Part shown: one piece after another, positions 10,547-23,199 of the stretch
Position numbering within the stretch: position 1 is the first letter of the stretch
Layout: each line of letters opens with the position of its first letter
Assembly (NCBI GenBank): GCA_004335835.1
Contig: RWJK01000866.1
Location: forward strand, 1 to 47,519
Source of the DNA: Scenedesmus sp. ARA3
Taxonomy: Eukaryota > Chlorophyta > Chlorophyceae > Sphaeropleales > Scenedesmaceae
Length of the DNA: 47,519 bases
Reading direction: 5' to 3'
The notes under the pieces: model-generated
Databases searched by the model: none
What the model was told of the DNA's origin: nothing
Seen by the model: only the letters and a program-made list of their open reading frames with translations
Program-made: the position numbers and the translations under genes

Positions 10547-13390
10547 GGGTGAAGTGTTGTGTACTACCAGCTAGTGAATGGGCCGGGGGTCAGGTGTTTG
10601 TTACTTTTTGTTACTTTTGAAGGTGTTTGTAGTGAAGCAGGTCTGCACGCATTGCTCTGTGTTGTTTTTGGTCAGTTGCAGTGAGTGGCTGTACAGGTAC
10701 TGAACAGGTTTCTTGTGAAGGTATGCCGTTGATTGGGTGGCAACAGCAGCAGCGATTGCATTGGGCGTTGACGCTGAGTTGCGGGTATGGCAGCATTACA
10801 AAAACCTATCGAGGCCGCACATGCTGTGCCGCATAGACTGGCACTGTCCGTAATGCAGCTGCACTGCAAAAGGGGTTTGACTGGGCTCTTGTTGGCGACA
10901 GACAATGTCAGCCGCCGCTGCTGCAGGTGTGTTGGGCTGGCGTATATACATCGTCTTGCCTTTGCTGCTGTAAATGGATGCTCAGAGTGTGATGGTACGT
11001 TGCACTGGTTCTTACTTTTTTGCTGTTGTCTAGGGCGCTGCTGTAGTGGGAAATGTACTGCCTGATGATGGGTCCGGGGGTGCTGAGTAGCCGGCGTGCT
11101 GCTACGATGAGCATGCTGAGCAAATCACGAAAGTGTGGCCTCTGCTTGTTTGAGGACGCTGCTGCTTGCGAGGGGTGTACAGCCTGTGGATGGGTCTGGG
11201 GGGCTGAGTAGCGGACGTGCTGCGCTGCTTATTATTCAGCATGCTGAACAAAGTACGGGGGAGACACTTGCTGCCGTGGTGCCTCGCTGCCGCTTGTGAG
11301 GTGTGCACACTTTGCGGATGGGTTGCAGGGTTTCCCTTTCTTGTCCTGGGGTGTGAACCAGCTGATGTGCTCTCCTGCCCACCATTGAGGTGCTGCAAGC
11401 TGCAACTGCTGCTGGGCTTAAACGAGTTCGAAGTGGCAGGCGTGCTGAACATATGGGAAACGGTGAACTGTTGCGGAATGTTGGTGCAGTGCAGAGCACC
11501 CTAACAGACAGGGGACAGCAGGCGTGCATGCTCTCAGCTGGTGGTGTCTCCAGGCAGGCATACAAATGTTGTGGTGTTGAGAGATGGTGCGCATCATGAT
11601 GTGGCCTGCTGCTTCTAGTTATGCCTGGTTGCATGCTGCCTACAAGGTTGCGTCAGCGCGGCAACAGCAGCCGGCAGCAGCCATTGCATTGGCTGCTTGT
11701 TACATTGCGTCCGTGCTGGCTGTGCGCGTTTCAATATGTAATCCAACTTTGTGCATGGTGGTTGGTTTCATCAGCAACACGCGCTGGTTCTGCGCTGTCT
11801 GCAGACGAACAGGTTTGAACCGGCTGTTATGTTTGACCGGTCATCATTCCTGCAGTCACCCTGGCTGCTGTCGTCTGTCATGTTTGACCAGCCAACATGC
11901 CTGCAGTCACCCTGGCTGCTGTCAGCTGTTTTGTTTGACTGGTCAACATGCCTGCAGTCACCGTGGCTGTCGTTGGCTCCTGCAGGGTTGCTTTGCTGCT
12001 CTGACGTCTCGTGCTGTGTGATGCTGTGCATACCATGGCTGTCTGCAAGCAGGCGCGGGCAATTGCCCCCAACTTGCACCGCCCTAAAGTATGTATTCTG
12101 GTATTTCCTTGCAGCTGCGTGCGCGCTGAGCGCCCGCAAACCATTGTGCAGTGATATACCTACTGTATCTTTGCAGGACACCTATGTGACCAGCAACGAC
12201 AAGCGCGCCGTGTGATTCTGTCAGATTTTCACAGGTGTGGTGGGTGCAGCAGCTGCTGGTGGTGTGGCCCGGGGGTGGGGCCTTTACTTTTTGTTTGCAG
12301 CAAGCAATGCGCTGTGTCAGGTGTTCTAATGTCGTTTGCAATAATAGCTGGCGCTATATGGCAAGAGTTCCCTTTTGTTGTCGTGCGGCAGTATTGGCGC
12401 TTTTTGCACTGCTGCTGCACCAGCCTTGAATCTTGTCTACTTCGTTGAGTTGTTGCAGCCAGCGCGTATGTATCGTGTCCACTTCTTCACGTTGTTCCAG
12501 CCAGCACGTATGTATTGTATACTCCTTGATGGTGGCATGTTTCGCGGGAATTTACATTTGGTGAAGTGCAAATGCAGGGACACACTCTTGCTTGTGCCGT
12601 GTTGGCCCAACATGCTGAGCATCATCATCATCATGTTACCATTTGAGCCATAGCAACGTCGCCATCGGCCCCGCGCCCCACAGGAGCGGCTGAATGAACA
12701 GGCGAAGGGGGACGGGGAGGGAGCACTATTTCATTATCCCGCTTGCAGACATTCCTGTGATGTGCTGGGCATGTCACATCCACGTGACGACAGCAGCAAT
12801 CACATAGCTGGATGTTGCTGTAACATGCTTTGGATTACTACGTGTGTGCTTCGCAGTGTCTCACATGCATTGCACTGGCAGCTTGGGCGGGAGAAGGCAC
12901 ACAGCTGCATGCCCAGTAGGGTTGGCACGCCTGGGCCATGATTGTGACTGACATACCCATGCTGCCTGGAGCCGTCGAGGTGAATTGCGCGGCATTTTTA
13001 ATTCGCTATCATAATGCTACAATCACTAGCGGCATTTTGAGCAACCCAGACTGCTGTTCACTGGGCTGCCTGTCACCTTCGTGACACCCTCCCACCTCTC
13101 CGACACGCTTATCATACATGCCTGATTATCAGGCGCGAACTCGATTTACTATCATCATGCGTGGTGCAAACGCAGTATTGCATGGTTATGAAAGCCGTAC
13201 ATAACCCGGCTGGCTGCCAGTGACTAGACAACTCCCTCTGAGCCCTGGGCCACGTCTCGCTGAGAAAACAAAGCCACTGCTGAGACAAGATCTCAAAACT
13301 TCATTTTCCTTCCTTTCAACTTTTTCCTCCTATCCCTTTATCCAGCTTGACGCTTCAACTCATCGTCGCAACAGTACCGTAGCAGCAACC
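10241..13390. other. Gene-poor spacer between the amidases, with local tandem repeats
   Basis: No gene is supported across about 3.1 kb. A CTG tract lies at 10514-10545. Three degenerate ~125-bp units (GGATGGGT with GCTGAGTAG) lie at about 11035-11330. Three ~54-bp units containing CCTGCAGTCACC and TGGCTG lie at 11829-11985. A two-copy unit with CCAGC(A/G)CGTATGTAT lies at 12455-12515. A pyrimidine-rich stretch at 13295-13352 precedes the amidase B start and may be its 5' UTR or promoter. Confidence 0.5.
12176..12214 (+). other. Orphan terminal-exon-like segment
   Basis: A TATCTTTGCAG acceptor is followed by codons for DTYVTSNDKRAV and a TGA. It looks like a last exon, but no upstream exons in this spacer can be joined to it. 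It may be the remnant of a lost gene or chance. Confidence 0.25.
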
Positions 13391-16300
13391 ATGCCGGAGC
13401 CCATCGTGGCACACATCACGCTTCGCAGCGCAAATAGTATCAAAAACCAGGATGAGGTCGAGAGCCTGGCAGCAGCGCTCACTGCTGCTCTCAAGCTGAA
13501 GCAGAGCCATGCGGGCACTGCTCTCAAGCTTGCCGTGCAGCTCGGCGAAGCTCAGTCCAAGGCAGCCACTGCCACAGATGAGGCGTTCAAGTGTTCCAAG
13601 CTGCCCTTCACGCAGGTGCGGTCACCCGACAGCAATTGGCGGGAAAGGGCAGATATCATCTGCCACGGCGCCGGCGTATACTGGCAGTCACGCATTGAAT
13701 CACATTAACCAGATAAGTGATTATTCACTTTTAGAAGAACGTTTTGATGAAATGGCGTCATCGATGCTGCTGTCCTGCAGGCCCTGAAGGACAGCTTCTC
13801 GCAGGCTCGCCCTGCCACAGATGCCGAGCTGGAAGTGGCATCTAAGAATGCTGAGGAGCGCGTGGCAGCTGCACTCAAGGCCATGGGCCACAACGGCTAC
13901 ACGCTGGTCTCAACGCCGCCCAACGTGAGGCCCACTGTGCGGGACTACCACTACTCCTACACACAGGGTGCGTGCAGCAGCGGCGCTTGCTGTTGCGTGT
14001 GCTGCAGCATGGGTGCTGCTGACAGTGCGGGCAGCTTGCTTGCACTGCAGTGCCTGTGCTACTGGCACAATACTGTTACCTGCTAGATGATTGCACGTGC
14101 AACACCACTGAGCAAGACCGTCAAGAGCCTGCTGTGCTCTTTGGTGCTGTCAAATGCTGCTGCAAGGCATGACAACGCAGCAGCTGCACTTCAGCACAGC
14201 TTCTTCTGCTCTGCACCAGCAGTGCATCAAGCAATCATGCAACCCCCTTCATTGCATGATCACCGCCACCTGGTTAATGTGGTCCACAATCATCTCACTT
14301 TCCTGCAGGCATGATCACACCCACGGCAGTAGCGGAGCGCCTGGTGTCTTTCCTGGCCAAGCACAACAGCACCTTCAACTGGCTCTCAGAGTACTCTGCT
14401 GACCACATCAAGCACCAGGCAGCAGCAGCCACGGCGCGCTACGCAGCTGGCAAGAGCCTGAGCGTGTTTGATGGCGTGCCATACGTGGTGCAGGACTGCC
14501 TTGATGCGCTGCCTTATGACACCAGCTGCGGCACCGCCTTCATGGGAAAGCTGTGAGTGACAAATGACTGTTATATAACAATACTTAAGAATAAAAAGGT
14601 GATGGACCACCTGGAAGTGCTGCCCTGTGCTTGGGCCCCTGTGAAGGCTACATGCTGCACCAAACCATCTGTCACACATCAGGGTGATATGTTAGACTTT
14701 CAGTGCTCGCTTAGGATGTAAGACAAATATATGTAAGTCACCAGCACATCTCAACTGCCCCATACATCAGCCGTGCCGTTATATTCAGCTTGCAAGGCAT
14801 GTTCTCCTGCAGCTATGTGCCAGCCTGCTTGCAGGACAGCTCCTCTCATCACCCGCACCCCTCTTTTTCAATGCTCACCATCTGACACCTCGTACACCCC
14901 TGCTGCTATCTCTCTATCCTTTTCAACACACACAACCAGCCGCCAGGCCAAGGCAGATGCCCCCTGCGTGGCGACCCTACGCAGCATGGGTGCCATTCTG
15001 CTTGGCAAGGCTTCCATGCCAGAGCTCAACTCTCCTGCAAGCTCGAGCAGCAGCACCCCCAACCCCCACGACGCAGCCAAGACAGCCGGCAGCGGCAGCG
15101 CAGGCTGTGCATCAGCCGTGGCATGCGGGCTGTGCCCGATTGCGATTGGCGCGGATGCTGGAGGCTCCATGGGCGTTCCTGCAAGCTTCTGCGGCGTGGT
15201 GGGGCTGCGCGCCAGCAGCGGGCGCCTGGCGGAGGATGCAGGTGCGTGTCGTGAATCACGTGATGTTTGACTGAACTTTGACCAAGATATTTTGGCCTTG
15301 GTGGTGTGGTCACGACTGCTGCTTCCTCGATCAGCCCTTTGGAATGTGGTCTTGCAGCACTATCTTGTAAAATGATATCTGGTTGCGCTGTGCAAGCTGC
15401 TTTTGGTATGCGGATGCTGGAGGCTCCATGGGCGTTCCTGCAAGCTTCTGCGGTGTGGTGGGGCTGCGGGCCAGCAGCGGGCGCCTGGCGGAGGATGCAG
15501 GTGAGCTGCATGTTTGACCAGATGTTGACCGGATTGTTGACCAGAGACTCCATCTTCTCTGGCAGAGCATAATGAGCAGAACTTCATTTAAGCTGTCTGC
15601 ATTGTTGGCAAGGAACAAAACCGCATAACAGTGTATCTGCTTAATGACCACTGCTAACACCAACTTGTGGTGTTTTGAACTCGCTGCAGTGGCCGCGGGC
15701 AGTCAGTCCAGCCTGACAACCACCACCCCCATCGCCAACAGCGTGGGCGACACGCTGCTGCTGTATGCTCATCTCTTAGGACTCACTGATTACGCCTCAC
15801 TCCAACTTGTTATCTTGTTGTTATTTTCGTATTCGCTGCAGCTGCCACGGGCAGCCAGTCCAGCCTGACCGCCACTACCCCCATCGCCAACAGTGTGGGC
15901 GACACTCTGCTGCTGTACGCGGCCATGGCCAACACCAGCTACCCAGGCGCAGCAGCACCCCGCAAGCTGGCCCTGCCAAAGGAGCTGCTGCCAAAGCAGG
16001 AGCGCTGTGCCGCCAACAGCGACTGGGTGCTGGGCAGTGAGCAGCCCCTGCTGGGCAAGAAGATTGGTGTTTGCCGGCAGGTGGGTTCGAACTGGGGTCC
16101 TGGGATGGATTTGGTTTTAGGACACTGCTGGTTGTGCCGCCAACAGCGACTGGGTGCTGGGCAGCAGCCCCTGCAGGGCAGGAAGATCGGCGTGTGCCGG
16201 CAGGTGGGTCTTGAGTGCTGTTGAAGATGCAGTATACAACCTGATCTTGTGTTGCCACTGCTGCTAGCTGCGGCTGCGTGTTCCTCTGTTCCTGTGCCTG

Positions 16301-16393
16301 CAACTGTGCAGTGTCTGGATGAGAGCAGCGTGGCTGTGAGGGAGGTGCTGGCAGTGACACTGGCAAATCCTTGACCCTGACCTCATGTTCCTG

Positions 16394-16427
<34 letters not shown>

Positions 16428-16738
16428 TGCGTGCAGTGGCTGGATGACAGCAGCGTGGCTGTGCGCGAGGTGCTGGCTGTCACACTGGAGCGCCTGCAGC
16501 AGCTGGGTGCTGAGCTGGTGGACGTGAGCCTGCCAGACCTGGAGCAAATCCAGGTGGGCTGTCACTTTAGATTGCGTTACGTTGAATGTAACATTGTTTG
16601 AATTGTGTGGAACCTAGCAACAGCAGCTGCTGGTGTTTGGCGTGCGCGCAGTGATGTTGCTGCATGGCCCTGCGGGGCCCCGTCAGGCACGATACGTCGG
16701 ACTAGTTCCTGCCGCCAGAGCGCATGTCCCCACCTTCC

Positions 16739-16777
<39 letters not shown>

Positions 16778-18835
16778 AGGCGAGCCACCTGGTGACCTTC
16801 TCCAAGGAGGCTGCAGCGGACGGCGCCAAGCAGGGCTGGCTGCACAAGAAGGAGCTGCGCAGCCAGGTGTGCTTCTCTTCTGTTTCTTCAGTGCTTGTCA
16901 GTGTTGTTGGTTCTGTTGCGGCGCAGTGTGCCTCTCATGCCCGCTGCTGCTGGCTGCACAAGAAGGAGCTGCGCAGCCAGGTGCATTTCTTCTGTAATGC
17001 TAGTGCTTGTCTTTTTTTTGTTCTGTTAAAACACAGTGCGGTGCAGCTAGCGCATCCAGCTGACCCTGCAGAATGCATGCGGCCCTGCTGACCTGCAGCT
17101 GGGCCTGGACAGGTGCCATGCTCTGGCAGTGGAACAGGTTTGGCTGCAAATGTTGCCACTGCATGCATCTAACGGGCTGCATTTGTGTTCATGGTTGCTG
17201 CCTGCAGCTTGGCCTGGACACGCGCATGTTCCTGTGCAACGCCTCCAAGGTCACGGACGCCGAGTACGCGCAGGCGCAGGTGAGCCCTGCTTGCGAGTGT
17301 GCAGGATCCAGCAGAAGCATGGGATTTGGACGCAGGAAAGTGACTGGGGCAGGGAGTTTCTGATGAGACGCGCCGCTGGTCTGTTGCTAAAGATAATGAC
17401 CACAACCACACGTTGATGTTGGCAACATAGTGTTGGCAACGCCTAGCTAGAACTGCAGCACGTGGGTGCCAAGGTGCAGGCTGGCTTTCAGAGGACCCTA
17501 GCCAATGCACCTTTCCCATGTTGTACCGTACCGTACCGTGTGCCGTAACACCACAATTGCTTTCTTCTGCTGCTGTGCAGCGTGTGCGTGCCAAGGTGCT
17601 GGCTGGCTTTGAGAAGACTCTGGCGGAGTGTGACGTCATCCTGACGCCCGCCACTGCCAGCGTGGCTCCGGCACTGCAGCAGAACGCAGCAGGTGGGTGC
17701 CATTTTAAGCCTGTAGCAAGCCTGTAACAATCATGCGCTGCGTTTAGCAACTGCCACCTCCTTCAGAATACAGTCGTGTCCACAACCGGCTGTTTAGTGC
17801 AAACACTGATGCAATAAGAGCATGCACACACACATGTGCTGGACGCGTTTGTTGCGCAGCTGTTGCAGGCCGCCACAAACAGTGGACATGTGGTGACAGA
17901 TGATGTATTTGATGTGCTGCTGCTGCTGCTGCAGGCTGCTACGATGTGGCCGCTGCCTCCAGCACAGCCCGCTTCAGCCTGGCCAGCAGCCTCACTGGCC
18001 TGCCTGCATTGGTCATGCCAGCTGGCAGGCGCGGCGGCGCATTTGAGCCCGCAGGGTAAGTGGGTGCAGCCGTGTGCCAACTAGGACAGTGAGATGGGCA
18101 AACAGCATGAAGCTTGACTGCCGTTGACAGCATAGCCAGCAATCAGCAGCATGACGGCCACAGCTTTTTGGAAGCTTGATCAATGCTGTTAGCTCTAGCT
18201 TCAGCCTGGCCAGCAGCCTGACTGGCCTTCCAGCACTGGTCATGCCAGTTGGCAGGCGGCGGCGCATTTGAGTGTGCAGGGGTAAACAGCAGCAGCAGCG
18301 GCAGCAGCAGCGCGACGTGGAAGGGATGAAGCTGGTTATGCCAGTGTCCAGCTTGTGTGCAGCCGGTGCAGCACAGCCAGCATAAGAGGATTGTTGTCAG
18401 CGCCAGTAGGCTCGCTGCTTACTCTAGGCGGCGACCGTGCTGCAGCTGTTGGAACGAGGGGCTGGACATTCACACTTCTGTGACTCCTGTTCATGATCCT
18501 TATCATCCCGATGTGCCCTTCCCGTCTCAACGCCTGCCTGTCCGCAACCTCTCGCTGCTGTCTGCACTCCCCTCTCCCTCCCCCTTGTCCTGTGCAGTGT
18601 GCAGTTCATCGGCAAGCCCTGGGCAGAGTCCAGCCTGCTGCGCACAGCAGCAGCACTGGAGCAGCAGATGCTGGAGGACGGGTACCCTGCACAGGTTGCT
18701 CGCACAGCCCTGAACCCTATCGAATGCGCGATTGGCGCTCACCCGATTGCGCTGCGCTGCACCAAGGAGACCTGGGCGACAAAGTACTACCACGGTGACC
18801 CCAACAGAAAGAACAAGGACGCAAAGCAGCACTAA
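13391..18835 (+). CDS. Amidase signature family paralog B, probable pseudoenzyme
   Basis: This is the tandem paralog of amidase A. Exons are 13391-13615, 13781-13967, 14309-14552, 14940-15241, 15842-16080, 16437-16553, 16780-16866, 17208-17279, 17581-17692, 17935-18055 and 18598-18835. The phases agree throughout and give 647 residues. The ATG at 13391 (GCAACCATGCC) opens exon 1 and follows a pyrimidine-rich stretch. The amidase fold motifs are kept, and so is the nucleophile Ser295 in ADAGGSMGVPAS. The catalytic Lys is Gln199 (VPYVVQDCLDA, codon 14491-14493), and the cis-Ser of GGSS is Gly271 (AGSGSAGC, 15094-15096). The reading frame is otherwise intact, which suggests constraint on a non-hydrolytic or altered role. 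Two introns present in paralog A are absent. The C-terminus is Lys/His-rich (NRKNKDAKQH). Confidence 0.92.
15405..15841 (+). repeat. Donor-side copy of the nucleophile exon and acceptor-side copy of the next exon
   Basis: At 15413-15501 the end of exon 14940-15241 is repeated ([18 protein letters not shown] onward, then GTGAGC), including the nucleophile Ser. At 15691-15769 the start of exon 15842 is repeated (AAGSQSSLTTTTPIANSVG), breaking off after LLLY. Both copies are nearly intact but lack the rest of their exon. Confidence 0.88.
16128..16436 (+). repeat. Donor-side copy of exon ending 16080 and acceptor-side copy of exon 16437
   Basis: The segment coding AANSDWVLGS and KIGVCRQ plus GTGGGT recurs at 16134-16204. 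At 16312-16364 the start of the next exon recurs as CLDESSVAVREVLAVTL after GTGCAG. The real acceptor at 16436 follows a CTG tract. Confidence 0.85.
16945..17580 (+). repeat. Junction copies around exons 16780-16866, 17208-17279 and 17581
   Basis: WLHKKELRSQ plus donor recurs at 16950-16980. A short acceptor copy of the LGLDTR exon lies at 17090-17113. At 17457-17505 CTGCAG is followed by a diverged copy of the exon that starts at 17581 (VGAKVQAGFQRTLA versus VRAKVLAGFEKTLA). Confidence 0.8.
18192..18285 (+). repeat. Donor-side copy of exon 17935-18055
   Basis: FSLASSLTGLPALVMPVGR is repeated after the real donor with a 3-nt loss in the arginine/glycine stretch, ending in CAGGGGTAAA, where the real donor reads CAGG|GTAAGT. 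The copy's donor is altered. Confidence 0.8.
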
Positions 18836-20899
18836 GCAGCAGCAAGGGCTGTTAAGAACAAGCGCGCCAGCAGTCTGGCAAGCGCTGTTGTTTGCGTGAG
18901 GAAAGAGCGCAAGGAAACGGCGGTTTGCGTGAAACACAATGAAGCTTGCAGGATTTGAAAAGCAGCTGGCCCCTCTGGCTGGCGTGATTTGGTATGTACT
19001 GTTTGCCTACGGGCGTGGGCTGTCTGTACATGTCTGTTTGGTTTGAGTGGCTACATTTTACTGAAGCAGTATGACTGCAATCAATCAGTCGCAGAGGGCG
19101 TTGCACAGTGCTACACATGCTCTACGCGCTGCGCAGCAGCTGTGTCTGGGTGCTGTTGGATTTGATGTTTGTGGGTGGTTGTGAGGATACCATGACAGGG
19201 CAATCGGCTTTCTAAGCTGACGGCTGAAAAGGTTTTCAGACGGCTGACACACAGCACTTGCCTAGCACTTCAGTACTGTGCAGCACGCATAGCAGCTTGT
19301 GTGCTTCACTGGTTGTGCTGCTTACTCAACCAGTGAAGCACAAACACGCAGCGTCGACATGCGTGCTACCACGGCCATTGATTTGCTTCAGTCAACAACA
19401 CAATACTGCACGACACGCTTCATCACGGCATGGGTGCAATTCTGCTACCCAAGCATTGCCTGGTCACAAGTGATTGATTTGTGCAAAAGCGGTGTTTGTA
19501 TGCAGCTGTGAATGTCTGTGCTGGTGTTGCAGCGCACAACACTGCACAAACTACTGCCGCTGCTGGCATATGTGCAGCCTCGTGTGTTGAGCCTGCGCTG
19601 TGCATGTTATCCTGCCATCGCTGCTTGCATGTTTCCTGACATCTGGAGCCAGTTTGCTGACCCATTTGCACGCATCAATCATAAAGGCAGCTTGGCGTGT
19701 ATGTGCTGTATGTACCGTTTGTGACATTGTTACGTACCCGAGCTGTGTACTGTTGTATATATGACTGATACCGGGGTGCCTGACTTTGCTGGCTTCCATG
19801 TTTCAAGTGGCTGGGCAGGCATACAGGCTTTCAAGGGGGTGGGCTTTCACTGTTACATGCTGTTGTTTAGTTTTGCATCATGTGCAGCTTGCAGGAAACA
19901 TACAGCAAACATACGATTGTGTATACACCTGTGGGGTGCAGAGTGCATTGTGGTTGCATGTGGTTGCTTGGTTGGTTCCCTATGAGCCTCTCGTTGGCCC
20001 TATGAGCATCTCGTTGGCTCCTGACTGGGGTTCCCACTCTTCGTTTGAGTGGAGCATGTAATGCAATGTAATGTACGATTCAGCTTGGCTGCTGGTGGCG
20101 TGGAGTGTGGCAATCGCCTGCCTGAGGCGGCACCTGAGGGCAGCTGTTGTCAGCTTTCACGGTCAAACTCGACAGTAACTCATAAGTAACATACTGAAAC
20201 AGAGTTGGGTGTGGTTGACTTTGCAGCTTCTAGTGTGGGAGGGTGACGTGACTTCATGCTGATGACGTGGTCCTGCAAGCGTGCTGCATGCATGCCACTG
20301 TACATGTTCCCAGCAGAAAGGCGTGTTTGACCAGGCAGGTTTGTGGCAGCCTGCTGAGCGGCTCAGCAGTGCTGCTTTGCCAAACGACTGAGTGTCTCAC
20401 GGGATGGAGGCAGCCTTTGTTGTACGCTGAGTTCAGGCACTGCCTGCTGTTCAGGCAGCCTCTGCAGTTCAGCTCATCCTGCGGATTGCGGATTGGACTC
20501 CAGATGATCTGCCACAAGAAACTCTGGAGGCGCCGCGTGTTGGCTGGTCGAATGTACCGGCTCATGTGCAGTGCCTTGGCATTGGTTGAATTTGTGCAGA
20601 TGGCTTCGGATGTTGCTGTAGGCTATCCGTGGCATGCAGCATGTGCTGGAAACAGATGGGCAACAACCCTAAACACCTGGTCCCAGTACTCGCTGACTAA
20701 GCCGATTGGTGTCGGGTCGCTTTGAATCCCCACAGTTTCATTATTCCCAGTCACCATCTTGAAAATCACCACGCGTCACTACGCACACTTGCATGCCAGT
20801 GTTGCTGCCGTAGCACGCAAGCGCACTACGCCATTATCTTGTTCATCCAACGAACTCACTACACCATATTCTCACAGCAGTCTCCTTGTGCGTGCTGCG
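18836..20899. other. Spacer between amidase B and the transporter
   Basis: I find no coding exon here. The stretch includes the presumed 3' UTR of amidase B and the promoter of the transporter. Two TGTAA motifs, the usual green-algal polyadenylation signal, lie close together near 20058-20073. The only strong structure is the hairpin at 19300-19342. Confidence 0.5.
19300..19342. repeat. Perfect 16-bp inverted repeat with 11-nt loop
   Basis: TGTGCTTCACTGGTTG at 19300-19315 is matched exactly by CAACCAGTGAAGCACA at 19327-19342. It lies 465 bp after the amidase B stop. It could fold as an RNA hairpin or mark an old insertion; no function is evident. Confidence 0.8.
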
Positions 20900-22151
20900 A
20901 TGAGGCGCAGCAGCGACGAAACAGGCACAGGGCAGCTGAGCACGAGCTACACAAGAAGAACTTCCTTCCTTCAAAGACAGCAGCCACCTAGGATTTCATC
21001 GCACGATCATGTCATCACGTTGACATCCGATCAGCCTAGCCCCGGTGAGCCTGCTGGGCTGCTGCCGCTGCTGCTGCTACTGCTGCTGCACCCTCAGCAG
21101 ATACTGTCAAAAAGTGTGACAACACATGTTCGCTGCCACTTGCACAGCAGTAGTTCATTGCGTTGATAGCTCCAGGCCCAAAGATACAATATTCTCTCCA
21201 TAAGCAGCAGACGTTGTCGCCAGCAGTGCTTGGAGGCAATGGTGCAGTAATTTCCTGCGCTCCCTAGCACCAAAGGCCGAACCCCCTGCATCCACCCTCC
21301 GCATAACAACCTGCATCTCAAACCCTAAACCTACATCTCAAACTTTTGTGTTTTGCAGCAGCAACCTCTCCAACTGGCCTCACTCCGCAGCTCACCCCAC
21401 AGCTCACCCCTAGCTCATCTTCAGGTGCACTGCACCCGCCAGGCCCCAGCAGCATAACAGAAGCAGATGCAGCAGCAGATGAAGCAAGTCTGCATGTGCC
21501 GCTGCTGCAAAGCCAATACCCGCCAAACGGCAATGCGTACGAGCAGCAGCAGCAGCAGCAGCAATGCTGCCCATCGCCGACTCGGCACTTCACCACCAAC
21601 CTTACTAAAGCGCCCAGAGCTGAAGCAGCAGCTGACGTCACACCTCCAGGCACAGTAGCAGCAGCAGCAGCAGCAGCAACAGCAGTAATAGCAACGGTCA
21701 GCCGCGTTGCTGCTGCTGGCGAGGCCGCAGCGCAGTTTCAGCGCAAGCTGGCAGTTGCATATACGCTCAGCTGGATTGTGAACATTGTGCTGCTGGTTGC
21801 CAAGCTGTATGCGTACCACCTCAGCAGCTCAAAGGCTGTGCTGGCATCAGCAGCTGACTCAGCAGTGGACCTGGTAGGTGCTGCTGCTGCTGCTGCTGCT
21901 GCTTTTGTTGTTGCTTAATGTATGTTGGTATGGCATTGTCACATCACAGCAGCTGCCGCTGCGTTGCATCGCCCACAATTAGATGCAAATCTGTCATTGC
22001 ATGGTTGCTTGAGCAGCAGCCAAATGGCAAACCAACTGTGCTGTGAAGTGCGTCAACCAGCGCTGTTGCTGCTAGCACTGCATTATCCTGTGTCTGACTG
22101 TGCTGCGCTGTTCCCTGCGCTGCCGTCCTGCTGCGTTTGTGTTGCTGCTGG

Positions 22152-22184
<33 letters not shown>

Positions 22185-22957
22185 AGGTGAGCCAGGTGGT
22201 GATTGCGTATGCAGACTGGAGGGTTCGAAGGGAGGACCCGCGCTTCCCTGTGGGGCAGGCGCGGCTGGAGGCCATCGGAGTGCTGGCATGTGAGCAGAAC
22301 TATGTTATAATAACATAACATAACAAGTAACATACCAGCAGAACTGACGGAAGGAACCAGGTTTGCGAACGCTTTGGTGCAGCTTGATCCAGCGTTGATG
22401 GAGGCTGTTGCGATTCGCTAGCTGTGGATTGGACATGAATGTGACACGTATTTGTCTGGCCGAACAACTCAAACACGCATCTGAAGTGCACGCTGCTGCT
22501 GCTGCTGCTGTGTTCATGCAGGTGCCTGCATCATGTCTGTTGCCAGCTTTGAGGTCATCCAGGAGTCTGTGGCAGTGCTGGTGGCTGCACTGCAGACAGG
22601 TGGGAGTGGCGACATATGACATCAGCACATGCTAATATGGCCTTTCTAGCAGTGAATATCAACTGCATGCACGCACACTTGGAACTCTGTGGTTGTGCTG
22701 TGGCTGCGCTGCAGACGGGTGGGAGTGGTGACATATGCGCATGCACTTGCACTGTAAAGTGTGCTGACATTACACCCGCAACAACCTTGAAATTTGAAGT
22801 CTGTGTCCGTGCTGGTGGCTGCGCTTCAGACTCGGTGGGGGCAGCCGTGTTAGGCCGAACACACATATATGTTTGCAAAGCAATTTCATGCATGCCAGAC
22901 AGGGAGGGCAGCAATAACTGAACACACGTGTGTCTGTGTGTTGGTGCAAGCGCAGCC

Positions 22958-22992
<35 letters not shown>

Positions 22993-23060
22993 AGGTGTGC
23001 TGCCTGAGCTGAGGCTAGGGCCGGTGATGTACATCGTGCTGCGCTCTGCCACCCCTCAAG

Positions 23061-23100
<40 letters not shown>

Positions 23101-23167
23101 AGGTGTGCTGCCTGAGCTGAGGCTGGGCCCTGTGATGTACATCGTGCTGCGCTCAGCCACCCCTCAA

Positions 23168-23199
<32 letters not shown>

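Noticed and set aside
13391..18835. Amidase B as a decayed pseudogene
   Set aside because: All 11 exons are open and all intron phases match; only specific catalytic positions are changed.
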